Shown piece by piece: positions 19,096 through 29,920 of a DNA stretch of 64,000 nucleotides; the stretch's first letter is position 1, and every line of letters begins with the position of its first letter. The position numbers were made by a program, and so were the translations under genes. Location of the stretch: assembly GCF_000320405.1 (NCBI RefSeq), contig NZ_KB291624.1, positions 1 through 64,000 on the forward strand. Direction: 5' to 3'. Under the pieces are notes generated by a model. It was given only the letters and a program-made list of their open reading frames with translations. It searched no databases and had not been told where the DNA came from. Source of the stretch: Clostridium celatum DSM 1785. GTDB taxonomy: Bacteria; Bacillota; Clostridia; Clostridiales; Clostridiaceae.

Positions 19096-21921
19096 TTAAC
19101 TTAAAAGTTTCTTAAGATATTTACCTGTGTAAGACTTTTCTTTCTTTATTATATCTTCCGGCCTTCCTTGAGCTACTAATGTACCACCTTTATCTCCGCC
19201 TTCAGGACCTAGATCAATTATATAATCAGCACACTTAATCATATCTAAATTATGTTCTATAACAACTACACTATTTCCTGCATCAACTAATCTTTGAAGT
19301 ATTTCAACTAATCTATTAACATCATCAACATGAAGTCCTGTTGTTGGCTCATCTAAAATATACAATGTTTTTCCTGTGCTTCTCTTAGATAATTCAAATG
19401 CTAATTTAATTCTTTGAGCTTCCCCTCCTGATAGTTGTGTAGATGGTTGACCTAATCTAATATATCCAAGACCAACATCATTTAAAGTTTGAAGTTTATT
19501 TTTTATTCTTGGAATATTTTCAAAGAACTCTAATGCTTCTTCAACTGTCATATTTAAGACATCATCAATATTTTTACCCTTATACTTTACTTCTAATGTC
19601 TCTCTGTTATATCTCTTACCTTTACATACTTCACAAGGCACATAAACATCTGAAAGGAATTGCATTTCAATTCTTATAATTCCATCTCCAGAACAAGCTT
19701 CACATCTTCCACCTTTAACATTAAAGCTAAATCTTCCTGGTTTATATCCCCTCATCTTAGCTTCTGGCGTTTGAGCAAATAACTCTCTTATAATATCAAA
19801 AGTTCCTGTATAAGTTGCTGGATTTGAACGTGGTGTTCTACCTATAGGACTTTGATCAATATCAATTATCTTATCTATATTTTCATATCCTGTAATTTCT
19901 TTATATTCACCTGTTGGATTTTTACTTCTATTTACTATTTTATTTAATCCTTTATAAAGAATTTCGTTAACTAATGTACTCTTACCTGAACCTGATACCC
20001 CTGTGACCATTGTTAACATCCCTAATGGGAATTTAACTGTTAAATTCTTAAGATTATTTTCTTTAGCTCCAACTACTGTAATAAAGTTTCCATTTCCTTC
20101 CCTTCTTACTTCAGGAATCTTAACTTCCTTTTCACCAGTTAAGTACTGACCAGTTTTGGATTCCTTACAAGCCATAATTTCATCAACAGTACCTGCTGCA
20201 ATTATTTGTCCTCCATGTTCCCCTGCTCTTGGACCAATATCTACAATAAAATCCGCCTCTTTCATTGTATCTTCGTCATGTTCTACAACAATAACAGTAT
20301 TTCCTACATCTCTTAAGTTCTTTAATGTTTGTATTAATTTGTCATTATCTCTTTGATGTAATCCAATACTAGGCTCATCTAATATATATAAAACTCCCAT
20401 TAATGCAGAGCCAATTTGAGTTGCAAGTCTAATTCTTTGTGCTTCTCCACCAGATAAAGTCCCTGAGCTTCTTGAAAGATTTAAATAATCTAAACCTACG
20501 TTAACTAAAAATTGTAATCTACTTTTAATCTCTTTTATTATTTGATCACTTATTATTCTATCTTTTTCGCTAAACTCTATTGAGTTAATAAACTCTAACT
20601 CTTCCCTAATTGGCATTTGAGTAAATTCATATATATTTTTATCTCCAACTGTAACAGCTAATACTTCATTATTAAGTCTAGCCCCCTTACATTTTGGACA
20701 GTATTTATTACTCATATATTGCTCAATTTCACCTTTTAATACATCAGAATTTGTTTCTATATATCTTCTTTGAAGTGAATTTATTTCTCCATCATAAGAA
20801 TAAAGATATTTAGCTGTTACACCTTCTTTAGTATATGTAACTGTTAATTTATGTCCTTTAGTTCCATAAAGTAATAAATCTACATGTTCCTTAGATAATT
20901 CCTTTATAGGTCTATTTAAATCTAAATCATATTCTTCGCTCATGGCTTTTAATATGGCATATGTCCATGAATCTTCTTTTAATCTTCCTTCACCCCAAGT
21001 AGATATAGCACCTTCCATAACACTTAATTCTTTGTTGGGAATAACCAAATCTGGATCTATCTCCATTAATGTTCCTAATCCATCACATTTTTCACATTTT
21101 CCAAAAGGAGCATTAAAAGAAAACATTCTTGGCTCAAATTCTTGTATACTTATTCCACAATCAGGACAAGCAAAATTTTCACTAAGTAAAATATCTCGTT
21201 CTCCAATTACATTTATAATAACCAATCCTTCTGCTAACTTTAAAGCTGCTTCTAAGGACTCACTTAATCTACCTTCTATTCCTTCTTTTATAATAAGTCT
21301 GTCAACAACTGCTTCTATATTATGTTTTTTATTTTTTTCTAATTTTATTTCATCTTCCGAAAGTTCATATATCTCGCCATCAACTCTAGCTCTTACATAT
21401 CCGCTTTTCTTGATATTTTCTAATACCTTTTCATGAAGTCCCTTTTTTCCTCTTATAATTGGAGCTAAAACTTGTATTTTAGTTCTATCCCCAAGAGACA
21501 TTACTTGATCTACTATTTGGTCAACTGATTGCTTACTTATAACCTTTCCACACTTAGGACAATGTGGAATACCTACTCTTGCGTATAATAATCTTAAATA
21601 ATCATATATTTCTGTTATTGTTCCTACTGTAGATCTTGGATTTTTACTTGTAGTTTTTTGATCTATAGATATAGCTGGTGATAAACCTTCTATATAATCA
21701 ACGTCTGGCTTATCCATTTGGCCTAAAAATTGTCTTGCATATGCTGATAAAGATTCAACGTATCTTCTTTGACCTTCTGCATATAAAGTATCAAAAGCTA
21801 AAGAAGATTTCCCTGAACCTGATAACCCTGTAAAAACTATTAACTTATCCCTTGGTATTTCTAAAGATACATTTTTTAAATTATGTACTCTAGCACCTTT
21901 TACTATAATTTTATCTTTCAT
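19096..21921 (-). CDS. uvrA: Excinuclease ABC subunit A
   Basis: The 941-residue UvrA is the damage-recognition ATPase of nucleotide excision repair. Both ABC modules are complete: [20 protein letters not shown] at the N-terminus and [15 protein letters not shown] in the second half, with signature sequences LSGGEAQRI in each. Zinc-finger cysteines are seen (CPKCGK, CPDCG...[14 protein letters not shown]...CEVCKGKR). The expected partner uvrB lies about 20 kb away at 41870, with an accessory block in between. An uvrA to PBP operon is likely, since the downstream gaps are under 80 bp. Confidence 0.97.
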   Translation of the reverse strand: MKDKIIVKGARVHNLKNVSLEIPRDKLIVFTGLSGSGKSSLAFDTLYAEGQRRYVESLSAYARQFLGQMDKPDVDYIEGLSPAISIDQKTTSKNPRSTVGTITEIYDYLRLLYARVGIPHCPKCGKVISKQSVDQIVDQVMSLGDRTKIQVLAPIIRGKKGLHEKVLENIKKSGYVRARVDGEIYELSEDEIKLEKNKKHNIEAVVDRLIIKEGIEGRLSESLEAALKLAEGLVIINVIGERDILLSENFACPDCGISIQEFEPRMFSFNAPFGKCEKCDGLGTLMEIDPDLVIPNKELSVMEGAISTWGEGRLKEDSWTYAILKAMSEEYDLDLNRPIKELSKEHVDLLLYGTKGHKLTVTYTKEGVTAKYLYSYDGEINSLQRRYIETNSDVLKGEIEQYMSNKYCPKCKGARLNNEVLAVTVGDKNIYEFTQMPIREELEFINSIEFSEKDRIISDQIIKEIKSRLQFLVNVGLDYLNLSRSSGTLSGGEAQRIRLATQIGSALMGVLYILDEPSIGLHQRDNDKLIQTLKNLRDVGNTVIVVEHDEDTMKEADFIVDIGPRAGEHGGQIIAAGTVDEIMACKESKTGQYLTGEKEVKIPEVRREGNGNFITVVGAKENNLKNLTVKFPLGMLTMVTGVSGSGKSTLVNEILYKGLNKIVNRSKNPTGEYKEITGYENIDKIIDIDQSPIGRTPRSNPATYTGTFDIIRELFAQTPEAKMRGYKPGRFSFNVKGGRCEACSGDGIIRIEMQFLSDVYVPCEVCKGKRYNRETLEVKYKGKNIDDVLNMTVEEALEFFENIPRIKNKLQTLNDVGLGYIRLGQPSTQLSGGEAQRIKLAFELSKRSTGKTLYILDEPTTGLHVDDVNRLVEILQRLVDAGNSVVVIEHNLDMIKCADYIIDLGPEGGDKGGTLVAQGRPEDIIKKEKSYTGKYLKKLLS

Positions 21922-22312
21922 TTTATACCCCTCTAGTAAATGATAAATTTAAAATGATAGTTATGCCTAAATAAAAACTTTAATTACACATAAATTCTTT
22001 CCATTTAAATAATCATTTCCTTAACTTCTATTATTATATTTTTATCAGAAAGAGTTTAATTTACTCTCGAACAAATATTCTTTATTTCATTTTAGATTTG
22101 TTATTTTTTATTGTCAATTAAATTTTAGCATTCTTTACATTTAACCTTTAAATATAACTAATTTTAATAAAAACTAATTAGTTTTAAACATAAAAAAACC
22201 TATAAGATAGTTTTTAACATTCTATCTCATAGGCTATATATTTTTAATATCTATAATTTTGTAGTGGTAAAAATTTTATGTTTTTTAAAATAACTGTATA
22301 ACAAAATATATA
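21922..22312. other. Intergenic region between the GH3 gene and uvrA
   Basis: It contains the GH3 terminator (22192-22233) and the presumed uvrA promoter region (21922-22180), which is AT-rich. No gene is apparent. This is the left boundary of the accessory block that separates uvrA from uvrB. Confidence 0.6.
22192..22233 (-). terminator. Terminator of the GH3 gene
   Basis: On the minus strand CCTATGAGATAG pairs with CTATCTTATAGG (one G-U pair) and seven T follow. It ends the uronate transcript at its left end. Confidence 0.85.
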
Positions 22313-24082
22313 TTAATACTTAGTATCTTCTAATCCACAGAATGCATCTACTGGACTTACACCCTTAAATTCTGAACGTCCCATCATTTTATCAACTAAT
22401 GCTTTAAGCGTATAATCTTTACTATCATAAGTATTTATATAAGTCTTAACTTGTGGTACATCAGCTAAATGGAATGGACATTGTACTGAAACAAAGATAG
22501 TAGGTATTTCATTTACATAGAATGGAATATCTGGAGTACCTTTACTTGGTGGCCATTGAAGACGCTGGTCAACACTTGCCCCTACATCAGCTAAATTTAT
22601 AATTAAATCATATTTTGAAGTTAATTCAGCTATTGGACGCTTACCAGCATAAACATTTCCAAGTGCTGCACCCATTTCTTCTTTTGGTAATTTCATAATT
22701 TTGTCTATTGGTGATTCATATATTTCTATTTGGAATCCCTCTTCTTCTAATAATTCTTTCATTATATCTACAGGACCTTTTTGTACTCCTTGCATAAGAG
22801 CTATAAATTTACCAAATCCACCTTCGAAACCTTTAGCATTTACAAGTAATACTTTTTTAGTCTCATTTGGTGAAATTGGGAATATATCTTCATTATTCTT
22901 AACTAAAGTTATTCCCTTATCAGCTATTTCTAAAGCCGCTTTCTTATTTTCTTCTAAACCAATCTTGGCCATAGCTTCTTCTTTTGGTTGTAATATTTCA
23001 GCCTTAGCCTTCTTATGTAATCCTAAAGAAGCTTTTAAACCTAATATTCTAGCTAATGCATCATGAAGTCTTTCTTCAGTTATAACTCCATTTTTATATC
23101 CTTCCATCATCCATTGGAAATCTTCATCTGGATCATTGAAAAATAAGAATAAATCACTACCTGCTGCAATTGCAGTTGGTAACATATCTTTACGCTTCAT
23201 AGCAGAAGTCATAGCAACCATATGAGATGCATCAGTTACAACTAATCCATTGAATCCCATTTGACCTTTTAATAAATCTGTTAATACGTATTTACTTAAA
23301 GTTGCAGGCATATTCATTTCTTGAATTGTAGCATTTGGATTGAAGTATCTTACGTATTCTGGTAAAGCAATATGTCCAGCCATTATTGATGGAAGACCTG
23401 CTTCAATTAATCCAGAGTATACTTTTCCAAAAGTAGCATTCCAATCTTCAACTGATAAAGTATTTGGAGCAAATGATAAGTGTTGATCTCTTTCATCTAT
23501 ACCATCCCCTGGAAAATGCTTAGCAGCTGGTAAAATTCCTGATTCCATTATACCTCTCATATACTCTAAAGATAATTCTAAAGTTTGATCAGCATCTGCA
23601 GACCAAGTTCTAGTAGATATTATTGGATTTCTCCAGTTCCTATTTATATCAACAATTGGGGCAAAACTCCAATTACATCCTATAGCAGATGCTTCAACCC
23701 CAGATATTCTTCCTAATTCATAAGCATAGTGTGGATCTTGAGTTGCAGCAATTTTCACTTCATTACCAACATATGTTCCATCTGTACAGGCTCCATTTCC
23801 ACCCATTTCTGTATTAGCAGCTATTAATAGTGGAATTTTAGAATTTTCTTGTAATATTCTGTTTTGTTCATATACTTCTTCAGCTTTGCCTGGATTGTAA
23901 CGAACAGCCCCTATGTGATAATTATCTAAAACACCCTTTAAATATTCTTCATCACGGCTCGCTCCCATGTTTACAAATAGTTGTCCTATTTTTTCTTCAA
24001 TAGACATATTGTGTATTGTATCCTCTACCCATTTTATAGCTTCTTCATCTAAATTATATGGTTTTACTTTTAAATTTACCAT
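22313..24082 (-). CDS. Glycoside hydrolase family 3, beta-N-acetylglucosaminidase-like
   Basis: A 589-residue GH3 enzyme with the (beta/alpha)8 domain followed by a C-terminal alpha/beta domain. The acid/base loop KHFPGDGIDERDQH carries the Asp-x-His dyad typical of NagZ-type beta-N-acetylhexosaminidases, rather than the separate-domain glutamate of beta-glucosidases. The probable nucleophile is the Asp in LVVTDASHM. No signal peptide is seen, so it acts in the cytoplasm on imported sugars. AAGGAGG precedes the ATG. It is the last gene of the uronate cluster and has an operator-like palindrome just upstream (24114-24129). It may remove GlcNAc from glucuronide-containing oligosaccharides; peptidoglycan recycling or a phosphorylase activity are alternatives. 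Confidence 0.85.
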   Translation of the reverse strand: MVNLKVKPYNLDEEAIKWVEDTIHNMSIEEKIGQLFVNMGASRDEEYLKGVLDNYHIGAVRYNPGKAEEVYEQNRILQENSKIPLLIAANTEMGGNGACTDGTYVGNEVKIAATQDPHYAYELGRISGVEASAIGCNWSFAPIVDINRNWRNPIISTRTWSADADQTLELSLEYMRGIMESGILPAAKHFPGDGIDERDQHLSFAPNTLSVEDWNATFGKVYSGLIEAGLPSIMAGHIALPEYVRYFNPNATIQEMNMPATLSKYVLTDLLKGQMGFNGLVVTDASHMVAMTSAMKRKDMLPTAIAAGSDLFLFFNDPDEDFQWMMEGYKNGVITEERLHDALARILGLKASLGLHKKAKAEILQPKEEAMAKIGLEENKKAALEIADKGITLVKNNEDIFPISPNETKKVLLVNAKGFEGGFGKFIALMQGVQKGPVDIMKELLEEEGFQIEIYESPIDKIMKLPKEEMGAALGNVYAGKRPIAELTSKYDLIINLADVGASVDQRLQWPPSKGTPDIPFYVNEIPTIFVSVQCPFHLADVPQVKTYINTYDSKDYTLKALVDKMMGRSEFKGVSPVDAFCGLEDTKY

Positions 24083-24113
24083 TTAAGTTTCCTCCTTATA
24101 TTCTAACATTTTT

Positions 24114-24129
24114 AAGTATACGTATACTT
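24114..24129. promoter_or_regulatory. Palindromic operator-like site upstream of the GH3 gene
   Basis: AAGTATACGTATACTT is a perfect 16-bp palindrome between the symporter and GH3 genes. It resembles the TATAC half-sites found at the other uronate genes, although its centre is CG instead of CTAG. Confidence 0.5.
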
Positions 24130-24145
24130 ATTGTAGTTAATTTTA

Positions 24146-25534
24146 TTAAGCTGCTCTTCTTTCTTCTAATGCTTTATTCATTTCAGCAACTTTTTTCTTA
24201 GAAAGATTATATACAAATATTAAAACTATTGTAGTTAATATAAATCCTCCTGCAGCCATTCCTATCCCTATATTTTTAATACCAATTCCAATACTTTCTG
24301 CTTGTACTGTAGCTCCTGATTGATATCCTAGTAAAGACAAGGCAAATCCTCCCATACCACCAGATATAACTTGTCCTAATTTTCTAGCTAATGAATATGA
24401 AGAATAAACTGTACCTTCATTTCTTTCTCCTGTAGTATATTCTTGATAATCAATAGCATCTGAAACTAATGCCCAAATTATTGTATTTACTAAACCAGAT
24501 CCTAAGCCTGCTAAAAACGATAATACAAGAAATATTGATACTGTTAAGTTAGGAATAAATAACATTACTATATACATAGAAGCTGCAAAAGTTGATCCTA
24601 ACACTGCTGATTCCTTTTTACCAAGTTTTCTAACTATTGCTCCTGCAAATGGTATTACAACTACAGAGGCTACCATACCAATCATTCCACCCAAAGCTGT
24701 AAAATTAGTAGCTTTAAAATAATCCTTGAATATATATACATTTAAACTGCTTAATGTAAATGTACCACCTAACATTAAGAATGAAGCTATTGCTACACCT
24801 AAAAATGCTCTATTCCTAAATAATAATCCAACTGTTTCTATAATCCCTTTTTTACTATTAGTTGTCTTGTGTACTATTCTTTCTCTAGTTAATCTAAAAT
24901 TAAAGAAGAATGATACTGTTGAAATAATTGCTAAGATTACTGCACAAATTATAAATCCTTCTGCTGTAACTTCACCTTGTGCATTGAATATTATTTTTGG
25001 TACTAATACCATTACTAAAATATTAGCTAACATAGATCCAAGATTTCTAAAAGTTGATAAAGCTGTTCTTTCATTAGAATCATTAGTCATTACTGAAGCT
25101 AATGAACCATAAGGTATATTAACTGCTGTATACAACATTCCATATAAAATATATGTGACATATGCATATGGTAACTTAAGATTATCTGGTAAGCCTGGTA
25201 TTGCTGTAAAAGCTAATATTCCAACAATAACCATTGGTAAACCAAATCTAATAACATATGGTCTAAATTTACCATGTTTAGTAGCTTGTGCCTTATCTAA
25301 AAGAACTCCCATTATAGGATCATTAATAGCATCCCAAAATCTAGCTACTACAAATAGAGTACCTACGGCTGCTGCACTAACTCCTAAAACATCTGTATAG
25401 AATACCATTAAGTAACTACTTACAAAAGCAAAGAATGCTGCACATCCAAAATCCCCAAATGCATATCCAACTTTATCACCCATATTAAACGATTTCACTT
25501 GTTCTTCTTTTTTACTTATTAAATCAAGAATCAT
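24146..25534 (-). CDS. Glycoside-pentoside-hexuronide:cation symporter (MFS)
   Basis: A 462-residue membrane protein with about 12 hydrophobic segments. The N-terminal region (KVGYAFGDFGCAAFF, FWDAINDPIMGVLLDKAQ) is typical of the GPH family, which moves glucuronides, melibiose, xylosides and similar sugars with sodium or protons. GGAGGA lies upstream of the ATG. Its place between uxaC and the GH3 gene makes a glucuronide or hexuronate the likely substrate. Which sugar, and whether mono- or disaccharide, cannot be read from the sequence. Confidence 0.88.
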   Translation of the reverse strand: MILDLISKKEEQVKSFNMGDKVGYAFGDFGCAAFFAFVSSYLMVFYTDVLGVSAAAVGTLFVVARFWDAINDPIMGVLLDKAQATKHGKFRPYVIRFGLPMVIVGILAFTAIPGLPDNLKLPYAYVTYILYGMLYTAVNIPYGSLASVMTNDSNERTALSTFRNLGSMLANILVMVLVPKIIFNAQGEVTAEGFIICAVILAIISTVSFFFNFRLTRERIVHKTTNSKKGIIETVGLLFRNRAFLGVAIASFLMLGGTFTLSSLNVYIFKDYFKATNFTALGGMIGMVASVVVIPFAGAIVRKLGKKESAVLGSTFAASMYIVMLFIPNLTVSIFLVLSFLAGLGSGLVNTIIWALVSDAIDYQEYTTGERNEGTVYSSYSLARKLGQVISGGMGGFALSLLGYQSGATVQAESIGIGIKNIGIGMAAGGFILTTIVLIFVYNLSKKKVAEMNKALEERRAA

Positions 25535-25603
25535 AATTAATTTATCCTCCCAAACAATTCTTCATGAATACATTTACATTTTATTTTTTATGGTACCTTT
25601 ATA

Positions 25604-25641
25604 TAGAATGGAAAAATCATCTGCTTGAAATTTCCATTCTA
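25604..25641. repeat. Inverted repeat between uxaC and the symporter gene
   Basis: TAGAATGGAAA (25604-25614) pairs perfectly with TTTCCATTCTA (25631-25641) over a 16-nt loop. No T-run follows on the minus strand. It may be an RNA-processing or stability hairpin within the operon. Confidence 0.5.
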
Positions 25642-25653
25642 ATTTATCAATGA

Positions 25654-27054
25654 TTATCTTTTAAAATATTTCTCTGAGTTTTTATAACAAATATTTTCTA
25701 TAATTTCCCCTAATATTTCTTCATCATAAGGATATTGACCTGATTCCACTAAACCTCCTAAATAATTACATAATATTCTTCTAAAATATTCATGTCTTGT
25801 ATATGATAAAAAGCTTCTTGAATCAGTTACCATTCCTACAAATTGACTTATAAGGCCTAGTTGAGATAATGCCATCATTTGTCGTTCCATTCCATCTTTT
25901 TGATCGTTAAACCACCATCCAGATCCAAATTGAATCTTTCCAGCTATATTTCCGCTTTGAAAATTACCAATCATTGTTCCAATTACTTCATTATCTTTAG
26001 GATTTAAGCAATATAAAATTGTCTTTGGAAGTTTATCTTCCTTATCTAATTCATCTAGTATTCTTGAAAGTGAATATGCTATTTCTCCATCATCAATACT
26101 ATCAAATCCTGCATCTGCTCCTACTCTATTAAACATTCTTGTATTATTATTTCTTAATGCTCCTATATGAAGTTGCATTATCATTTTTCTTTCTGAATAC
26201 ATCTTTCCTAATGCTATTAATAATGCGCTTGAGTATTTTGATGCTTCTTCATTTGTTACGTACTCATCATTTAATGCCTTAGTAAAAATCTTGTTAATTT
26301 CTTCACATGAGTAATTATAAAAAATAACTCTTTCTAAGCTATGATCAGTAATCATGCATCCGTTGTCATAAAAATAGTCTAATCTAACCTCTAGAGCCTT
26401 TTCTAAATCACTAAATGATTTTATTTCAATCTTACTAACTTCTGATAATTTATTTATATATTCTTTAAATCCTTTATTTTGTATCTTCATTGCTCTTTCT
26501 GGTCTAAAGCTTGGATTAACTGAACATTTAAAATTATTATCCTCTTTTATTTCTTTATGATATCTTAAATCATCTATAGGATCATCTGTAGTTCCAATAT
26601 AAACTACATTTGCCATATCTATTAACTTTTTTGCTGTTAATTTATTTTCTTTTATTGCTTTATTGCATTTTTTCCAAATTATATCTGCTGTTTTTTCACT
26701 TAATGTTTCTTCAACTCCAAAGAATTTCTTAAGCTCTAAATGTGACCAGTGATAAATTGGATTTCCTATTAAATAAGGCATCATTTTTGCAAATTGATAG
26801 AACTTATCATAATCACTAGCATCTCCAGTTATGTATTTTTCATCTATACCAAAGCTTCTCATAGCTCTCCACTTATAGTGGTCATGGTATAGCCACATTT
26901 CTGTTATATTTTTAAATTCATGATCTGTGGCTATTTCCATAGGAACTAGGTGACAGTGATAGTCAAACACTGGCACCTTTGAAGCGTAATTATGGTATAA
27001 AACTTTTGATACTTCATTTTCTAGTAAAAAGTCTTTATCCATAAATTTCTTCAT
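25654..27054 (-). CDS. uxaC: Glucuronate (uronate) isomerase
   Basis: UxaC converts D-glucuronate to D-fructuronate (and galacturonate to tagaturonate). The 466-residue length is standard. The amidohydrolase-like metal site begins DYHCHLVPMEI near residue 31, and the conserved C-terminal GSGWWFNDQKDGMERQM is present. It lies 23 bp after uxuA in the same transcript direction. Confidence 0.96.
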   Translation of the reverse strand: MKKFMDKDFLLENEVSKVLYHNYASKVPVFDYHCHLVPMEIATDHEFKNITEMWLYHDHYKWRAMRSFGIDEKYITGDASDYDKFYQFAKMMPYLIGNPIYHWSHLELKKFFGVEETLSEKTADIIWKKCNKAIKENKLTAKKLIDMANVVYIGTTDDPIDDLRYHKEIKEDNNFKCSVNPSFRPERAMKIQNKGFKEYINKLSEVSKIEIKSFSDLEKALEVRLDYFYDNGCMITDHSLERVIFYNYSCEEINKIFTKALNDEYVTNEEASKYSSALLIALGKMYSERKMIMQLHIGALRNNNTRMFNRVGADAGFDSIDDGEIAYSLSRILDELDKEDKLPKTILYCLNPKDNEVIGTMIGNFQSGNIAGKIQFGSGWWFNDQKDGMERQMMALSQLGLISQFVGMVTDSRSFLSYTRHEYFRRILCNYLGGLVESGQYPYDEEILGEIIENICYKNSEKYFKR

Positions 27055-27077
27055 TTTAATATCCCCTTACAAATTAA

Positions 27078-28130
27078 TTATTCTTGTTTATTCTTTTTAA
27101 TTGCCTCAATTAGTCCATTAATATACACTGCACCTAATGCTCTATCATATAATCCATATCCTGGTCTACCTGTTTCTCCCCAAATCATTCTTCCATGGTC
27201 TGGTCTGTAAGGCCCTTGGAAATCATAATCACAGTAAGCTTTAACTATTTCATAAAAATCTAAAGAACCGGCTTCGGATAAATGAGCTACTTCATTAAAG
27301 CTACTATCTCCTGTTATTTTTACATTTCTAAGATGAGCAAAATGTATTCTATTTCTTTCTTTTCCAAAATAATTAACCATTTCAACCATATCATTAACTT
27401 TTGTACACCCTAGAGAGCCTGTACATAATGTTACTCCATGATAAGGACTATCATATAAATCTATAAATCTCTTTAAATTATCAAAATTAGTTATAATTCT
27501 TGGTAATCCAAATATTCCCCATGGTGGATCATCCGGATGTATTGCCATTTTCATTCTTACTTCATCAGCAACTTTCATTATTCTTTGTATAAAATAATTT
27601 AAATTACTCCATAATATTTCTTCATCTATATCTTTATATTGCTCTAGTAAACCTTTAAGTCCACCTTCACCATAAGATGTATCCCATCCTGGTAATTCTA
27701 ATTCACCTAATGCCGGATCCATCTTTTTAACTTGCTCTTCATCATATATTAGACAAGTTGAACCATCCTCTAATTCATAATTTAAATCAGATCTTGTCCA
27801 ATCAAATACTGGCATAAAGTTGTAACAGATTGTATCTATCCCAGCCTCTGCTAAATTTCTGATTGTTTGTATATAATTATCTATATATTTATCTCTTGTT
27901 GGTAACCCAAGCTTTATATCTTCATGTACTGGTACACTTTCTATTACAGAAAGCTTTAATCCATGACTTTCTATCTCATTCTTTAATTCTAAAATTCTTT
28001 CTAATGGCCATACTTCTCCAACTGGAATATCATATATAGCCGTAACTATTCCTTTCATACCTGGTATTTGCTTGATGTATTCAATTTTAACTGGATCATC
28101 TTTTCCATACCATCTGAACGTCATTTCCAT
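27078..28130 (-). CDS. uxuA: D-mannonate dehydratase
   Basis: UxuA dehydrates D-mannonate to 2-keto-3-deoxygluconate. The 350-residue protein starts [14 protein letters not shown] and keeps the metal-binding segments [34 protein letters not shown] and [17 protein letters not shown] precedes the ATG. A CTAG-centred palindrome lies just upstream (28187-28208), so it may also be transcribed from an internal regulated promoter. Confidence 0.97.
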   Translation of the reverse strand: MEMTFRWYGKDDPVKIEYIKQIPGMKGIVTAIYDIPVGEVWPLERILELKNEIESHGLKLSVIESVPVHEDIKLGLPTRDKYIDNYIQTIRNLAEAGIDTICYNFMPVFDWTRSDLNYELEDGSTCLIYDEEQVKKMDPALGELELPGWDTSYGEGGLKGLLEQYKDIDEEILWSNLNYFIQRIMKVADEVRMKMAIHPDDPPWGIFGLPRIITNFDNLKRFIDLYDSPYHGVTLCTGSLGCTKVNDMVEMVNYFGKERNRIHFAHLRNVKITGDSSFNEVAHLSEAGSLDFYEIVKAYCDYDFQGPYRPDHGRMIWGETGRPGYGLYDRALGAVYINGLIEAIKKNKQE

Positions 28131-28186
28131 GATTTTTCCTCCATTTTAATAATTTAATTATTATTTTCAAACTTCAATGCTACATC

Positions 28187-28208
28187 CTTGTAAATACTAG
28201 TATACAAG
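28187..28208. promoter_or_regulatory. Operator-like site upstream of uxuA
   Basis: CTTGTAAATACTAGTATACAAG spans the site (imperfect palindrome, core ATACTAGTAT at 28194-28203). It matches the pattern TTGTATA-CTAG-TATACAA inferred from several sites in this island. Confidence 0.6.
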
Positions 28209-28222
28209 TTTTCTTAAAAATT

Positions 28223-28831
28223 TTAAGCTTTAATTTTATCCATTTTTTTAACGAAAGCTTTAGCTGTATTTTCTATATCCTCAAGTGTTCCTTTTATTAA
28301 TGAGCTTCCAACTCCAACACAAGAAACTCCATTTGCAAACCATTCATCAATATTATCTACTGATACTCCACCTGTTGGCATTATTTCAACATGTGGAATA
28401 GGTGCTTTTATTGCTTTTACATATTTTGCACCAAAAACATCACCTGGGAATAGCTTAATCATTTTATTTCCAGCATCCATAGCTTTCATTATTTCACTTA
28501 CTGTCATACAACCTGGTAAATAAAGAACTTTCCTTTCTTTACAAACCTCATTAACTTCCTCACTATATCCTGGACTTACAACATACTTTGCACCAGCTTC
28601 AATTGCGTCTGAAGCCATTTTACCATTTAAAACACTTCCAACTCCAATTAATGCTTCTGTATGTGAGGTATATTCTTTTATAAGATCACATACATTGGGT
28701 ATTGTATAAGTAAGTTCCAATGATTTAATTCCGCCTCTTAAGCAAGCTTCCATGTAACCTCTAGCTTCTTCATGACTTTTACCTCTAACTACAGCTACAA
28801 TTCCATTTGCTTTTAATTCATTTAAAATCAT
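28223..28831 (-). CDS. kdgA: 2-keto-3-deoxy-6-phosphogluconate aldolase
   Basis: This 202-residue class I aldolase cleaves KDPG to pyruvate and glyceraldehyde-3-phosphate (it may also accept 4-hydroxy-2-oxoglutarate). The Schiff-base lysine is in MIKLFPGDVFGAKYVK, the catalytic glutamate in SLELTYTIP, and the phosphate site in PTGGVS. It sits 14 bp after the SDR gene. It is the last step of the glucuronate route here, working after KdgK (32605). Confidence 0.95.
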   Translation of the reverse strand: MILNELKANGIVAVVRGKSHEEARGYMEACLRGGIKSLELTYTIPNVCDLIKEYTSHTEALIGVGSVLNGKMASDAIEAGAKYVVSPGYSEEVNEVCKERKVLYLPGCMTVSEIMKAMDAGNKMIKLFPGDVFGAKYVKAIKAPIPHVEIMPTGGVSVDNIDEWFANGVSCVGVGSSLIKGTLEDIENTAKAFVKKMDKIKA

Positions 28832-28845
28832 TTTCCCTTTCCCCC

Positions 28846-29697
28846 TTATACTCCTGAATAAGCAGAAAATGCTCCATCTACTGGAATAACTACTCCATTT
28901 ACAAATCCTGATGCTTCTTCAGATACTAAATATAGTAATGTTCCTATTAGTTCATCAGCTTCACCAAATCTTCTCATAGGTGTACTATTAAGAATCTTTT
29001 CAGTTCTTGCTGTTGGTGTTCCATCTTCATTAAATAATAATTTTTGATTTTGAGCTGTTACAAAAAACCCTGGTGCTATTGCATTAACTCTAACCCCTAC
29101 TTTAGACATATGTACCGCAAGCCATTGAGTAAAATTGCTTACTGCTGCTTTTGCCCCTGAATATGCTGGTATCTTTGTAAGTGGTGTAAATGCATTCATA
29201 GATGATATGTTGATTATTGTAGCACCATCTTTATTAAGCATATCCTTACTAAATTCTTGTGATGGAAGTAATGTACCTAAGAAATTTAAATTAAATACAA
29301 ATTCTACACCTTTTGGATCTAAATCAAAGAATGTTGTTAATTCATCATTTTCTAAATCTTCAATTTCTAAGTATTCTTTAGTTGTAGTTCCTTTTGGATG
29401 ATTTCCTCCAGCTCCATTTATTAATATGTCAACTGACCCAAATTCTTTAAGAATTATTTCATGAGCCTTTCTTAAACTTTCTTTATCTAAAACATTGGCT
29501 TCAATACCAATTGCTATTCCACCTTTTTCATTTATCTCTTTAGCTTTATTATCACAAGCCTCTTGTCCTAATGCTAAAATTGCAATTTTTGCTCCACATT
29601 CTGCAAGTGCATCAGCCATTGCTCCGCAAAGAATTCCTGTACCACCTGTTACAACGCAAACTTTATCTTTTAAATCAATATTAAATGGTAATTTCAT
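28846..29697 (-). CDS. uxuB: SDR-family fructuronate reductase (D-mannonate oxidoreductase)
   Basis: A 283-residue short-chain dehydrogenase with cofactor motif TGGTGILCGAMADALAE, active-site YSGAKAAVSNF and INISSMNAF. Proteins of this type act as NAD-dependent fructuronate reductases in Firmicutes, replacing the long-chain UxuB of E. coli. The start at ATG 29697 is chosen because AAGGAGGA lies just before it; a further upstream in-frame start adds 14 unrelated residues. It is the first gene of uxuB-kdgA-uxuA-uxaC-symporter-GH3. The reaction is inferred from the position between UxaC and UxuA steps. Confidence 0.88.
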   Translation of the reverse strand: MKLPFNIDLKDKVCVVTGGTGILCGAMADALAECGAKIAILALGQEACDNKAKEINEKGGIAIGIEANVLDKESLRKAHEIILKEFGSVDILINGAGGNHPKGTTTKEYLEIEDLENDELTTFFDLDPKGVEFVFNLNFLGTLLPSQEFSKDMLNKDGATIINISSMNAFTPLTKIPAYSGAKAAVSNFTQWLAVHMSKVGVRVNAIAPGFFVTAQNQKLLFNEDGTPTARTEKILNSTPMRRFGEADELIGTLLYLVSEEASGFVNGVVIPVDGAFSAYSGV

Positions 29698-29719
29698 TTT
29701 CCATTCCTCCTTGCAATTA

Positions 29720-29742
29720 CTATACTTGTATACTAGCATATT
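29720..29742 (-). promoter_or_regulatory. Operator-like site upstream of the uxuB operon
   Basis: TTGTATACTAGCATA (29726-29740) lies about 30 bp before the uxuB start. The block TGTATACTAGCATATTAAT recurs exactly upstream of the HAD-kdgK-uidA operon, 5 kb away. It fits a GntR/UxuR-type operator. Confidence 0.6.
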
Positions 29743-29796
29743 AATATATAAATTACAATAACTTTTTTGAAAACATTTAAATTTTTTTATATACTA

Positions 29797-29832
29797 AAAA
29801 AACCATATAATATTAACTTTAATATTATATGG
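29797..29832 (-). terminator. Terminator of the gntR gene
   Basis: On the minus strand CCATATAATATT pairs with AATATTATATGG, with a T-run after it. It separates the regulator gene from the uxuB operon. Confidence 0.8.
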
Positions 29833-29920
29833 CTTCCTTTTATATTATTATTTATATTTTTAATAAATTTATTTATTAATTCTTCAATATTTTCTCTCAT
29901 TATTTAAATATATTTTTTAA

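Noticed and set aside
20942..21436. Plus-strand open frame of 164 codons inside uvrA
   Set aside because: It is antisense to conserved uvrA motifs, has no ribosome binding site and a serine/asparagine-rich composition typical of antisense frames in AT-rich DNA.
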